Of a DNA stretch of 64,000 nucleotides, positions 53,218 through 62,207 are shown in pieces. The stretch covers positions 4,005 through 68,004 of the forward strand of contig CAZPIC010000009.1 of the NCBI GenBank assembly GCA_964586835.1, written 5' to 3'. The translations under genes and the position numbers were made by a program. The DNA comes from CAZLYF01 sp964586835 (lineage in GTDB: Bacteria > Bacillota > Clostridia > Christensenellales > Aristaeellaceae). The notes beneath the pieces are model-generated. The model saw only the letters and a list, made by a program, of their open reading frames with translations. It made no database searches and was not told where the DNA came from. Position 1 is the first letter of the stretch. Each line of letters begins with the position of its first letter.

Positions 53218-54261
53218 TTATTTAGCTGGTGGATCAAACCTTTCAAGCCATGTATCCATGATCTTCATTGTAGTTTCAAGCTTGAGTTCATCGTAGATAT
53301 CGACATTTTCCTTGGTGACCAGGAAGGAGCCGGAGTCTATCACCTCGGGCTGTCCCTCCTTGTAGATATAGCCATCGACAAGCATTTTTAGGGTGTAGAT
53401 ACCAATGTACCCCTGTCCCCAAGGATTCTGTGACATTGTGCCGTGCAGGATACCCTCACGGATTGCATCGAGTACAGCGTTGTCCGTATCAATGGCAACG
53501 GCTTTGATGTGGCTGTATTCTGGCTGTACCAGGTATTTCGCCATGGCAACAGACGGGTAGTAGGCCGTTGCGACCATCCCCCCGATTTCAGAGCCATAGG
53601 CAGCAAGCAGATCGCCAACAGCCGTCATGGAGCCTTCTGCATTATCAATATCGGCAATTGTCTGAAATAATTCTACGTCCGGATACTGTGCGCAGGCATC
53701 GGTGATCGCTTGCAGGCGTCTCACTGTATTTGTGTCGTTAATAGCACCGGTCAGCCCAACAACCTTCCCTTTGCCTTCCATCGCTGTGATGGCGGCAATC
53801 GTACCGTCATAAGCGGACTGGTATACATCGGTAGCCAGGGTGAGCGTACAGTCGCTTGGCAGGTCTGGCGGGCCGCCCATACAGACAACGGGGATGCCCG
53901 CGTCGACCATTTTTGTGATCTGCTCATTGGATGCAGTGGCTTCAGAGGGCATCATCAAAATGCCTTTGCACCCACTGGCGATGAGCGCATCAAGAAGCTG
54001 ATTCTGATCATTCTGGATCCAGTCCTGAGGAGTTGAGATGATCAAGTGAAGTTCGATGCCAAGCTCTTCTTCCGCCAGGGTAGCGGCTGGTTCAACTGGG
54101 TCTGAATAGGGATTGATGCCACCGAAAGAAAAGCCAAATTGGTAATCGCTGGCAGACTTTCCTTCCGTCGGCCCCACAGCGATGTCGATCGCAGCGGCCA
54201 ATGCACTTGCTGCACTCATTGCCAGCGCTGTGACCAGTAGGAGACAGAGTAGCTTCTTCAC
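53218..54261 (-). CDS. Sugar-type ABC transporter substrate-binding protein
   Basis: A 347-residue periplasmic-binding-protein-4 (RbsB/XylF-like) protein. Signal peptide MKKLLCLLLVTALAMSAASA without a lipobox cysteine. Mature features are NQLLDALIASGCKGILMMPS, DAGIPVVCMGGPP, GKGKVVGLTGAINDTNTVRR and VAIDTDNAVLDAIREG, typical of the fold's two lobes. GTG start with AGGAGG 8 bases upstream. Last in the order permease, permease, ATPase, binding protein, which differs from the usual RbsB-first order. Ligand unknown; the neighbouring enzymes suggest a sugar or sugar acid. Confidence 0.88.
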   Translation of the reverse strand: MKKLLCLLLVTALAMSAASALAAAIDIAVGPTEGKSASDYQFGFSFGGINPYSDPVEPAATLAEEELGIELHLIISTPQDWIQNDQNQLLDALIASGCKGILMMPSEATASNEQITKMVDAGIPVVCMGGPPDLPSDCTLTLATDVYQSAYDGTIAAITAMEGKGKVVGLTGAINDTNTVRRLQAITDACAQYPDVELFQTIADIDNAEGSMTAVGDLLAAYGSEIGGMVATAYYPSVAMAKYLVQPEYSHIKAVAIDTDNAVLDAIREGILHGTMSQNPWGQGYIGIYTLKMLVDGYIYKEGQPEVIDSGSFLVTKENVDIYDELKLETTMKIMDTWLERFDPPAK

Positions 54262-54320
54262 AGTTCTTTCCTCCTGTTTTGCAGGTTTGCCTGCATATTT
54301 GAATAACAGCGTTCCCGCCC

Positions 54321-55865
54321 TTATTCCGTGGGGTCAAGTGATCCTGTCACAGGGCGCAGGATGGCCTTCATCACTCTTGCGCTCATGTTTTCGTAGTTTT
54401 TGTCGTTAGCGATCTCGCTTATAATACTTCCTCCACGAAAAACCATCATACGGTCAGAGATTTGTATGAGTTCAGGAAGATCTGACGAGATAAGGATAAT
54501 GGACTTGCCCTGCTGCGCCAAATCGTATATAAGCCTGTGGATTTCAGCCTTTGTTTTCACGTCAATGCCTACCGTTGGCTCGTCTACTATAATAATCTCT
54601 GGTTTTGTTATGAGACATTTAGCAATACACACTTTTTGCTGATTTCCGCCTGAGAGGCTTGAGACGAGATCGTCTGGGCTCCCCATCTTGATACGGATTT
54701 GATTTGCGTACTCCACTGTAAGCAAGTGTTCTTTACTATAACTGATAAATTTGAATATTCCTCTAATTGCTTTCAGCGCAACAATTGTTATATTAGTCGC
54801 AATAGAATGCATCAGGAAGAGTCCTTCTTCCTTTCTATTTTCGCTCAGATAGTATATTCCATGCTTTTCAAACGCTTCCTTATATGATCTGATGAAAACC
54901 TTCTGACCATTGACACGCAATTCGCCGCGACGGATGCGATCGATCCCTATGATGCTGCGCGCAAGCTCTGTCCTGCCGGCCCCTACCAAGCCATACCATC
55001 CAAGGATCTCGCCCTTTTTCAGAGTAAAAGATGCTGGGGTAGGGCTGTATCTTGACGCGATTCCATTCGCTGAAAGCGCTTCTGTCGCTATCTCTTTGCC
55101 ACTGGAAGGGAATGTCTGCTTCAGTTCCCGGCTGCCAACCATCATTTCTATCAGTCTATCCCGGGTCAGCTCTTTTGTCGGTATAGCGCCACCGACGTTA
55201 CAGCCATCTCGGATCACATTCACACGATCAGCAATCCTGAAGATCTCCTCCAACTTGTGGCTCACATAAATGATGGAGACATTCTGTTCCTTCAGCTCGT
55301 TGATAATGCCAAGAAGCATATCTACTTCATGGATTGAAATAGAGGCTGTGGGTTCGTCAAGCAGAAGAATATGTGAATTCACGGACAGGGCACGAGCAAT
55401 CTCTATAAGTTGCTTATGAGCCGAGGAGAGACCTTCTATGCTGCTGTAAGGATCAAGGTCAAGGCGGACGCGCTGAAGGTAGGCCCTTGCGTCTTCATGC
55501 AACTGTTTCTTGTTCACCCGTTTAAGAGACCGGCCGCAAATTCTGTCAAAGAAGATGTTTTCCGCAATATCAAAAGTGGAAATCAGATTTCGCTCCTGAT
55601 GGACCACGCTTATGCCCAGTTTACCCGCTGTCTGGGGATTTCGTATGTGAAAGGGCTTTCCGTTAACCAGTATAGAGCCTCTATCCGGATACAAAACGCC
55701 CGTAACACAATTGATCAGCGTGGATTTGCCAGCCCCATTCTCTCCCACCAAAGCCAGAACTTCTCCTAAACGAAGGTCAAGATTGACCGCGTCAAGAGCC
55801 TTGACACCGGGGAAGACTTTGGTCAGATCCCTGAGTTCCAGTACGGTATTGGTCATTTCCACCAC
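54321..55865 (-). CDS. Sugar ABC transporter ATP-binding protein (double ATPase, RbsA/MglA-like)
   Basis: A 514-residue ATPase with two fused nucleotide-binding domains. The first has Walker A GENGAGKST and LLLDEPTASI; its signature is unusual, GLSSAHKQLIEIARAL. The second has the degenerate GLVGAGRTE usual in this family, signature LSGGNQQKVCIAKCL and IIIVDEPTVGID. It powers import by the two adjacent permeases. GTG start with AGGA 6 bases upstream; an ATG three codons on is an alternative. Confidence 0.93.
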   Translation of the reverse strand: MVEMTNTVLELRDLTKVFPGVKALDAVNLDLRLGEVLALVGENGAGKSTLINCVTGVLYPDRGSILVNGKPFHIRNPQTAGKLGISVVHQERNLISTFDIAENIFFDRICGRSLKRVNKKQLHEDARAYLQRVRLDLDPYSSIEGLSSAHKQLIEIARALSVNSHILLLDEPTASISIHEVDMLLGIINELKEQNVSIIYVSHKLEEIFRIADRVNVIRDGCNVGGAIPTKELTRDRLIEMMVGSRELKQTFPSSGKEIATEALSANGIASRYSPTPASFTLKKGEILGWYGLVGAGRTELARSIIGIDRIRRGELRVNGQKVFIRSYKEAFEKHGIYYLSENRKEEGLFLMHSIATNITIVALKAIRGIFKFISYSKEHLLTVEYANQIRIKMGSPDDLVSSLSGGNQQKVCIAKCLITKPEIIIVDEPTVGIDVKTKAEIHRLIYDLAQQGKSIILISSDLPELIQISDRMMVFRGGSIISEIANDKNYENMSARVMKAILRPVTGSLDPTE

Positions 55866-55873
55866 TCTTATTC

Positions 55874-56869
55874 CTACTTCCTGATATATCGAAGCCTGTC
55901 GATGGTAACCGCTGCCAGAAGGATAATCCCATAAATCAGAGTATTCCAGTATACGTTCACTTGTAAATGCACAAGACCGTTTGTAATGATCGTCAAGGAC
56001 AGCGCGCCCAGAATCGTACCTGGCACATTAATCTTGCCTCCGTTGTTGCGTGTGCCGCCAATGAGAGGCGCGGCGAAAGACATCAGCATCCAGTCGGCCC
56101 CCATATTGGGCTGTGCAGCCTCAATACGTATCATAGCAAGAAGACCTGCCACCGAAGCTATAACAGCCGCAATCATGCTGGAGGCAAAAACAACCCTGAA
56201 ACGGGAAACACCATAGAGCTCAGCAGCTTTGTAGTTGGCGCCGAACGATAGCATCTGTCGACCGATGGACAGACTGCGATACATATACATCAAAAGTGCG
56301 GCAATGACGAGCATAATGACGCATGAAGAAGGCAAGCCAAATATCTTTGTGTTCCCGATGGCAAGGAAGGCAGGGTCGAACTTGCCGTTTGGGCCATAGT
56401 ACGGGTTGCCACTCGTAATAATCAGATTGATCCCTTTGAAGATGCTGGAGGTCGCCAGAGTTGTCAGAAAGAAGGCTACGCCAACCCCTCCTGCCCGGTA
56501 TATCAGAAGGCCGTTTATCAACCCACAAACCAACCCGGTGGCTAATCCGAGTAAAACTGCCACCGGCCACGAAAAGCCGCCGCGTGACATGGCCCATCCA
56601 GCGATGATAGCGCTCAGCGCGCCTGTTGAACCAACAGAGAGGTTCAGGCCATTGCAAGCAATGATGATCATCTGTGATAGGCCAATCAGAGCTGTGATCG
56701 TCATGACGCGCGTCAATGCTTCTATGTTTGGACCGGAAAGATAGTTGGGTTTGGCGATCAGCATTCCAGACAAAAGGATGGTCACAATGATCGCTGTGGA
56801 AAAGGTACTAGACTTCAGCGCCATGCGGCCAGCCCGAACAATGATTGAGGATGTGTTTTTATTCTCCAT
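55874..56869 (-). CDS. Sugar ABC transporter permease (RbsC-like), second
   Basis: A 331-residue permease of the BPD_transp_2 family with eight to ten transmembrane segments. GLSQMIIIACNGLNLSVGST and ADWMLMSFAAPLIGGTRNNG match the RbsC/XylH type, the latter near the coupling region. It lies 8 bases upstream of the ATPase gene and 58 bases downstream of a related permease, so the importer is probably a heterodimer. No strong ribosome binding site precedes the ATG. Confidence 0.92.
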   Translation of the reverse strand: MENKNTSSIIVRAGRMALKSSTFSTAIIVTILLSGMLIAKPNYLSGPNIEALTRVMTITALIGLSQMIIIACNGLNLSVGSTGALSAIIAGWAMSRGGFSWPVAVLLGLATGLVCGLINGLLIYRAGGVGVAFFLTTLATSSIFKGINLIITSGNPYYGPNGKFDPAFLAIGNTKIFGLPSSCVIMLVIAALLMYMYRSLSIGRQMLSFGANYKAAELYGVSRFRVVFASSMIAAVIASVAGLLAMIRIEAAQPNMGADWMLMSFAAPLIGGTRNNGGKINVPGTILGALSLTIITNGLVHLQVNVYWNTLIYGIILLAAVTIDRLRYIRK

Positions 56870-56927
56870 GCGTATTATCCGGCCCTTTCAGAATGGAAAT
56901 CACAGGAACCCTCCATAGATGTTGTTG

Positions 56928-57923
56928 TTAATCACTAAGGTTTTCCTGCACGGAGGCTGTCAAAAGACCCTGTCTACTGATCAAGGAGACTCGCATACGG
57001 TCTATCTCGTAAGCACCCAGCAGAACCATGCCCATGATAGCCTGAAACGCATAGGTATTGACTCGCCAAAGACCCAGAGCGTTGTTGATATAGACCATCA
57101 GGAACGAACCTAACAGGGTACCAAGGACAGTCACCTTGCCTCCGGAGAGCAGAGTACCCCCTAGAACGGCCACCACAAAAGAGTTCATCATCCAATCGCT
57201 GCCGATGGAAAGTTGGGCAGAATTAAACTTGCATATTTGAATAATGGCGGCACATCCCGCAAAGAAGCCTGAGAGCGCATGACCCATCACGATGGTCGCA
57301 CTGACATTAATGCCAGAGAACAGAGCAGCCTGCCTGTTTGCGCCCACAGCTTGCAGGCGCTTGCCGACATTCGTATAGCGAAAAAGAAGAAAGGCAAAGA
57401 CGCAGACAGACAAAGCAATTAGAAAAGTAACAGGTATGTAGGCACCAATTTTTGCTCGGTTAATGGTCTTGATAAGCGAAGGCAGCTGCTTATAAGAGTT
57501 GCCAGTAGTAATAATGGTGGCCAGCCCCTCATACACGCTCAGCAGTGCAAGGGTGATAATAAATGGGCTGATCCCACTTTTTGCGACCAGCACACCTTGC
57601 AACATACCAAGGGCGACTGCGATCACAATCCCTAGGAAAAAGGATATGAATGGTGAAACACCTAAAACTTCCATGAGAAAACCCATCAGGATTGCGGACA
57701 AGCATCCCATCGAGCCGACGGCAAGATTGAATTGCCCCAAAGCAAGCGCTGAAATCTGGGCCAAGCCAACCAGAACAAATAGAGCAACGCTCTGGAGAAC
57801 GGACACTATGTTGTACGCAGAGAGAAACCCACTGGAGCTGAACAACAGAACAAAAAACAGCACAGCAAGCGGCAAAACCACGCCTGACATGTCATGCCGA
57901 AAGAGTTTCTTTATTCTTTGCAC
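56928..57923 (-). CDS. Sugar ABC transporter permease (RbsC-like), first
   Basis: A 331-residue permease paralogous to the next gene, with the blocks GLAQISALALGQFNLAVGSM and GSDWMMNSFVVAVLGGTLLS. GTG start with GGAGGG 7 bases upstream. It is the first of the four transport genes. Two distinct permeases instead of one homodimer occur in autoinducer-2 and some sugar-acid or polyol importers. Confidence 0.92.
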   Translation of the reverse strand: MQRIKKLFRHDMSGVVLPLAVLFFVLLFSSSGFLSAYNIVSVLQSVALFVLVGLAQISALALGQFNLAVGSMGCLSAILMGFLMEVLGVSPFISFFLGIVIAVALGMLQGVLVAKSGISPFIITLALLSVYEGLATIITTGNSYKQLPSLIKTINRAKIGAYIPVTFLIALSVCVFAFLLFRYTNVGKRLQAVGANRQAALFSGINVSATIVMGHALSGFFAGCAAIIQICKFNSAQLSIGSDWMMNSFVVAVLGGTLLSGGKVTVLGTLLGSFLMVYINNALGLWRVNTYAFQAIMGMVLLGAYEIDRMRVSLISRQGLLTASVQENLSD

Positions 57924-57965
57924 ATGCGCACCCTCCTAAGTTAAGTATACGACAGACCCTTCTCG

Positions 57966-58396
57966 TCATTTGCAGCTTGCGTTTTTCATCCGGAATGGCT
58001 GTTTGGCAGCCCTATCGCAATGGATGGGGGTTCCAGGGGGCTGCAAACCCACAGGCATTCCTACAAGGTGGACCCCCTTCAAGCCAGGAACACGAACAAT
58101 AAAACTCTGGCCAGAGGTGCTGGGCATCGGCAACCGTTCTCCCTGATCGTTGAGACCAGGCCTGCGTAAATGGTACAACCTCTCCTTCAAACACATGGAA
58201 AGAACCCTCAAGGTACGTGTTTTCGACAATCATCCACCCAGATGACTAGTGGTTTTCTTTTGACACCATCAATCAACTGCCTGTGAAGGACAAGGATGTC
58301 CTGCAAAACTGCGATTGGCAGTCAATAGCAAAACTGTGTGCTGTCCGGATGCTTCACGCAGGGCACATAGCAACACAGGTTGCCATAGCGACCCCT
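57966..58396 (-). other. Non-coding stretch with possible gene remnant
   Basis: About 430 bases between the dehydrogenase and permease genes. Minus-strand frames give gene-like pieces (VFEGEVVPFTQAWSQRSG; FIVRVPGLKGVHLVGMPVG) that lack starts and are in different frames, suggesting a decayed gene I cannot name. A near-identical 15-base piece (GACCCC-CTTCAAGCCA) occurs near both ends, at about 58067 and 58390. Confidence 0.35.
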
Positions 58397-59140
58397 TCAA
58401 GCCATGAAGACGCCTCCATTCACATTGAGGACAGTACCTGTCACATAGCGCGAACGCTCAGAAACCAAAAACAGGATTGCGTCCGCAACCTCTTCGGGTT
58501 CACCAATGCGGCGAAGCGGCACAGTTTGTGGATCAAAATGGGCAAAGCCTTTCGTCATTTCTGTGCGGACATACCCGGGAGAAACTGCATTGCATGTGAT
58601 GCCATAGGGTCCCCCTTCCTTCGCCAATGAAAAAGTCATAGAAATCAGCCCGCCCTTGGAAACAGCGTAATTAATCCCCGTGGCTATCCCACCTATCTGG
58701 CCAGATATGGATGTAATGGATACAATTTTCCCGTACTTCTGCGACTTCATAATGCGCATCGCCTCGCGACAGCAAAGATAGGCTCCGCGAAGATTAATAT
58801 TCAGAGTATGGTCCCATTTTTCTGCATCGATCTCTGCCACCTGCCCCACTGGACAGACTCCCGCGCAGTTAACCAGTATGTCTACGCGACCGAAGGCCTT
58901 TATGGCCGCATCAAATAACACAACAATGGCGTCAGGGCTAGAAATGTCCGTAGCAACGGGCAGGCAGGGGCACCCATAGCTTTGTTCAATATCCCGGCGC
59001 AATTGTTCCATGGGTGAGGCGTCTATGTCAGCCAAAACGATCCCTGATGCCCCCTCCGCAGCTATAACGTGGGCCGTGGCCGCGCCGATACCTCCGGACG
59101 CACCTGTGATCATGGCGAACTTTCCTTTGACTTCATTCAT
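58397..59140 (-). CDS. Short-chain dehydrogenase/reductase (SDR), second of the cluster
   Basis: A 247-residue classical SDR. The NAD(P)-binding motif TGASGGIG is at 12-19, NCAG at 91-94, catalytic Ser144, Tyr158 and Lys162 (YAVSK). The nearby Asp38-Ile-Asp40 after the second beta strand suggests NAD rather than NADP preference. Similar to FabG/gluconate 5-dehydrogenase-like enzymes. It overlaps the end of the LarA-like gene by 8 bases. Substrate unknown; oxidation of a sugar-acid hydroxyl fits the cluster. Confidence 0.9.
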   Translation of the reverse strand: MNEVKGKFAMITGASGGIGAATAHVIAAEGASGIVLADIDASPMEQLRRDIEQSYGCPCLPVATDISSPDAIVVLFDAAIKAFGRVDILVNCAGVCPVGQVAEIDAEKWDHTLNINLRGAYLCCREAMRIMKSQKYGKIVSITSISGQIGGIATGINYAVSKGGLISMTFSLAKEGGPYGITCNAVSPGYVRTEMTKGFAHFDPQTVPLRRIGEPEEVADAILFLVSERSRYVTGTVLNVNGGVFMA

Positions 59141-60476
59141 AAAACGAGCCTTTCCGCGTTGCTTCGTCCGTGTAATATGCAGAGTTGGCTTCAGCCGTCC
59201 GCACCGACGAAAAGAGGCTTGAATACTCACCTGTCCTGCTGAAATATAAATGATGAGGGGTATCGAAATCAACTTGCAGCCCATTATTCTGAGCTTCGCT
59301 GAGAAGTGCCCTGGAGGCATACATTTTTCCGAGTTCTTTTGTGTTCTTGATCAGCAGGAATTTCTCTTCATTGTCCGTGCAAGCTCTGGCGAAGGATAAC
59401 GCGACGGCGATGGTTTCTCTGTCAGTATCAAAGTGCAGGGGGATCTTGTAGCGTTCGGGGCATTTCGAGGTCACGCCGTTGATGCGGGTAACAGCCATGT
59501 CTATACCATTAAAAAAACGCCCCGATATCACGTCAAGAAGCCCCATGCCGGCTGCGTTGCCATGCGAGTCTTCTGTTAATCTAAGCGCGCATATGATGTT
59601 GGGGGAAGGAGACTCGGGCTCCGCAACACCATGGTAGCGAATGCGTCCGACTACTTTACAATCCACGCCTGAGCCGCTGATCTCTTTCCCGAACTCCTCC
59701 ACTAAAAGACAGTCAAGGCGTGAAAAGGGAATTGAAGCCCTATTCTTCTTCGCAATTTGCAGGAGCTTCGGCTCCTCTTCCAGGATTTTTCGACCGATCA
59801 GAACATGACACTCAGAGGGAACAGAATCGCCATCCTCAATAAGAGCGATGCCCATGATTTTCTTGAGCCCGATGAAATGGCGGGCAATGGAAGGAATGTA
59901 ATCGACCAGGCCTGTTGTTCCGTGGTCATGAATATAGGACGCGCCTTTATGATTCCCCAATCCCACGGCAAGCATTTTTTGGATACCGCTCTCAATATGT
60001 GAATAGAAGTCTGTATGTTCCTTAACCCGGTTGATCACAATAATGGCGTCGCTTTCATAAGCATGTCTGCTCATGTATGCGTGGTAGCCTTCATGCGTTG
60101 GGCCTGTATCCACAACATCCATAGAAGCAAGGAGGGGGGCGCCGGAAGACAGCTCGCTGATGCCCAGTGATTCAAGCACTTCTCTTTGCCCATCCGCGCT
60201 GGCGCCTCCATGGCTCCCCATGGCGGGTACGATAAACGGTTCCGAACCTGCTTGCCGAATTGTCCGTACCGCGATAGCCACCATTTGATCAATATGACGT
60301 ATACCACGACTCCCAACACACAGCGCAACGCGGTTGACTCCGTCAAGAAAACCGAGATGAATCTGGTTGTTTAACTTTCGGGCAAAGCATTGATTAAAGT
60401 CAGGGTTTTCGGACTTTACAAGCCGCTGCTCTACACTGAACAGCGGCGGAAAGGTATAGCTTTTGATGGTTTCCAT
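59133..60476 (-). CDS. LarA-like nickel-pincer-cofactor isomerase homologue (DUF2088)
   Basis: A 447-residue protein of the lactate racemase (LarA) superfamily. The N-terminal domain has GSRGIR at 55-60 and PAMGSHGG at 84-91 (His89, equivalent to His108 of LarA). The stretch NRVKEHTDF then ESGIQKMLAVGLGNHKGA supplies His154, Lys167 (position expected for the lysine that binds the nickel-pincer nucleotide) and His176. Homologues racemise or epimerise 2-hydroxy acids, including malate and sugar acids such as gluconate. No larB, larC or larE cofactor genes are in the window. The ATG is used; GTG one codon upstream is possible. Residue equivalences are by eye. Confidence 0.8.
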   Translation of the reverse strand: METIKSYTFPPLFSVEQRLVKSENPDFNQCFARKLNNQIHLGFLDGVNRVALCVGSRGIRHIDQMVAIAVRTIRQAGSEPFIVPAMGSHGGASADGQREVLESLGISELSSGAPLLASMDVVDTGPTHEGYHAYMSRHAYESDAIIVINRVKEHTDFYSHIESGIQKMLAVGLGNHKGASYIHDHGTTGLVDYIPSIARHFIGLKKIMGIALIEDGDSVPSECHVLIGRKILEEEPKLLQIAKKNRASIPFSRLDCLLVEEFGKEISGSGVDCKVVGRIRYHGVAEPESPSPNIICALRLTEDSHGNAAGMGLLDVISGRFFNGIDMAVTRINGVTSKCPERYKIPLHFDTDRETIAVALSFARACTDNEEKFLLIKNTKELGKMYASRALLSEAQNNGLQVDFDTPHHLYFSRTGEYSSLFSSVRTAEANSAYYTDEATRKGSFYE

Positions 60477-60479
60477 CAC

Positions 60480-61151
60480 TTAAGCTCCCTGGAATTCCAT
60501 TGCAACAGCACGAAGAAAGGAGCCGCTGCGTGCATTCATTTTCATGGGAAAAGCGACAAAATACCAGCGTTCCTTCTGAAGCAGCTCCTTTGGCAAAAAC
60601 AATTCTTCGAATATTAGAATGTCCGCAGAAAGCAAAATGTCGTGCGCCGGGACAGCATGATTCGCTCCCCCGATACTGAAATGATCAATCCCGACCGCAT
60701 TGATCCCTTTATTCACAAGCAGCTGTGCCGCTTGTGCACCAAGCCATGGAGAGGAGAAAATGTACTCATCAGCTCCCTTGCCTTCCAGATGCTTTTTATA
60801 TCCCCATCCAGTGCACAGAAGAAGAATATCGTCTCTTCGGATTTTGTCTATGTATGGCGCCAGATCCTCAGGCGTAATCTGCTCCTCTTTTTGTTTATGG
60901 AATAAGTCCACTACGAGCGCCTCACCTTGAAAGCGATGTAGAGGGATATCGTCCAGGTTTTTGCCCCCCTCAATCCTGTGCGCAGGTGCATCACAGTGCG
61001 TTCCCGAGTGTGTGGATGCGCATACATATTCTGCCATCCAGCCGTCTTGTGGGTAGTCCATACACAGCTCAAGCCTGCTAGGGGGAAACGCAGGGTTGTT
61101 GTTTGGACCCATCGCTGATTGTGTCAGATCAATGACATGCTTTGCTTTCAT
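60480..61151 (-). CDS. Cyclase-family metal hydrolase (kynurenine formamidase-like)
   Basis: A 223-residue cyclase-superfamily protein with the metal-binding motif HSGTHCDAPAH at 48-58, matching HxGTHxDxPxH, and further LLCTGWGYK and IDHFSIGG. Known members hydrolyse N-formylkynurenine, isatin or cyclic/lactone-like substrates. Here, within a carbohydrate cluster, lactone or amide hydrolysis is plausible but not proven. Its stop lies 3 bases before the start of the LarA-like gene. Confidence 0.85.
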   Translation of the reverse strand: MKAKHVIDLTQSAMGPNNNPAFPPSRLELCMDYPQDGWMAEYVCASTHSGTHCDAPAHRIEGGKNLDDIPLHRFQGEALVVDLFHKQKEEQITPEDLAPYIDKIRRDDILLLCTGWGYKKHLEGKGADEYIFSSPWLGAQAAQLLVNKGINAVGIDHFSIGGANHAVPAHDILLSADILIFEELFLPKELLQKERWYFVAFPMKMNARSGSFLRAVAMEFQGA

Positions 61152-61165
61152 ATAGATACCTTTAT

Positions 61166-61930
61166 TCAGTAGCCCAGGGTTATGCCACCGTCAATATTCA
61201 GGGTGATCCCCGTGATGAAGCCAGAATCCTCCATACAGGCAAGAAATAGAGCAGCTTTTCCACATTCCTCACTGGTACCAATGCGCCCGACAGGGTGTGC
61301 TCCAAAGATATAGCTGCGAGAGGCCTCAGGGTCTTCCTGTGTGGCAAACCATTCGTCCACCAAGGGTGTTTGAATCCAACCTGGACAAATTGCGTTGACA
61401 CGCACCCCCATGGGTGCCACGTCAATAGCAAGGCTCCGTGTCATACCAATCTGACCACCTTTGGTAGACGCGTAGGCTACCGAATGGGGCTGCCCGACAA
61501 GCCCTACCATGCTGGAGATATTGATGATGGAACCCTTCGATTTGATTAGGTACGGCATGGCATATTTTGAACAGAGGAAGGTGCTGCGAAGGTTTGTCCG
61601 GTAGAGAAGCTCAAAGTCCTCTTCAGTCGTGTCAAAAATGCTTTTGGAAATATGGTATCCGGCATTGTTCACCAGCGTGTCAATGCCTCCAAAAGCCTTG
61701 ACTGTCTTATCTACCAGGGCCTTTATATCCTGGGGGATGGTGACATCACACTGAACATACAGAGCGTCACCGCCGAGCGCTTTACACTCATCCACCATGC
61801 GCGCACCTTCCCCAGCGTGTCTTGAAACAATAACGACACGCGCCCCTTCCGATGCGAATACCCGGGCAATGCCCTGGCCGATCCCTTTCGTGGAACCCGT
61901 CACGATTGCTGTCTTGCCTCTCATTTTCAT
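61166..61930 (-). CDS. Short-chain dehydrogenase/reductase (SDR), first of the cluster
   Basis: A 254-residue classical SDR. TGSTKGIG at 11-18, NNAGY at 88-92, Tyr153 and Lys157 in YASTK, serine in NISSMVG. About one third identical by eye to the other SDR of the cluster. Likely an alcohol dehydrogenase for a sugar or sugar acid. The ATG is used; AGGAG is 10 bases upstream of it and 7 upstream of a TTG one codon earlier. It heads the cluster, behind a promoter with a leader of about 240 bases. Confidence 0.9.
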   Translation of the reverse strand: MKMRGKTAIVTGSTKGIGQGIARVFASEGARVVIVSRHAGEGARMVDECKALGGDALYVQCDVTIPQDIKALVDKTVKAFGGIDTLVNNAGYHISKSIFDTTEEDFELLYRTNLRSTFLCSKYAMPYLIKSKGSIINISSMVGLVGQPHSVAYASTKGGQIGMTRSLAIDVAPMGVRVNAICPGWIQTPLVDEWFATQEDPEASRSYIFGAHPVGRIGTSEECGKAALFLACMEDSGFITGITLNIDGGITLGY

Positions 61931-62178
61931 CAAAGATCTTCTCCTACTGATTAGCTCCTACAACCCAGTTCAGATGAGGCAGCTGCGATGCATCAACCGC
62001 ACATAAGCAGGCTTCTGTCCACATCGAACAATAGAGCACAACAGATGCAACAGACACAACTGGAGATTGCAGCCAGTCTTTTCATCCATGCTGTCACCAC
62101 AGCGGATTGCACAGCAGGCTCAGAATAACCTGGGACGCCGGCTCCTCTTCTCTGGATTGATGCGAACACCCTGGCGGC

Positions 62179-62207
62179 ATTATAACCAGAAATAACCCTG
62201 TTTACAA
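62179..62207 (-). promoter_or_regulatory. Promoter for the SDR/cyclase/LarA-like cluster
   Basis: TTGTAA (62202-62207), a 17-base spacer and a perfect TATAAT (62179-62184). Transcription would start near 62172, giving an unusually long leader of about 240 bases before the first SDR gene. Confidence 0.6.

Noticed and set aside
62191..62206. Possible catabolite-repression (cre) site overlapping the SDR cluster promoter
   Set aside because: TGTAAACAGGGTTA lacks the central CG and the final CA of the cre consensus.
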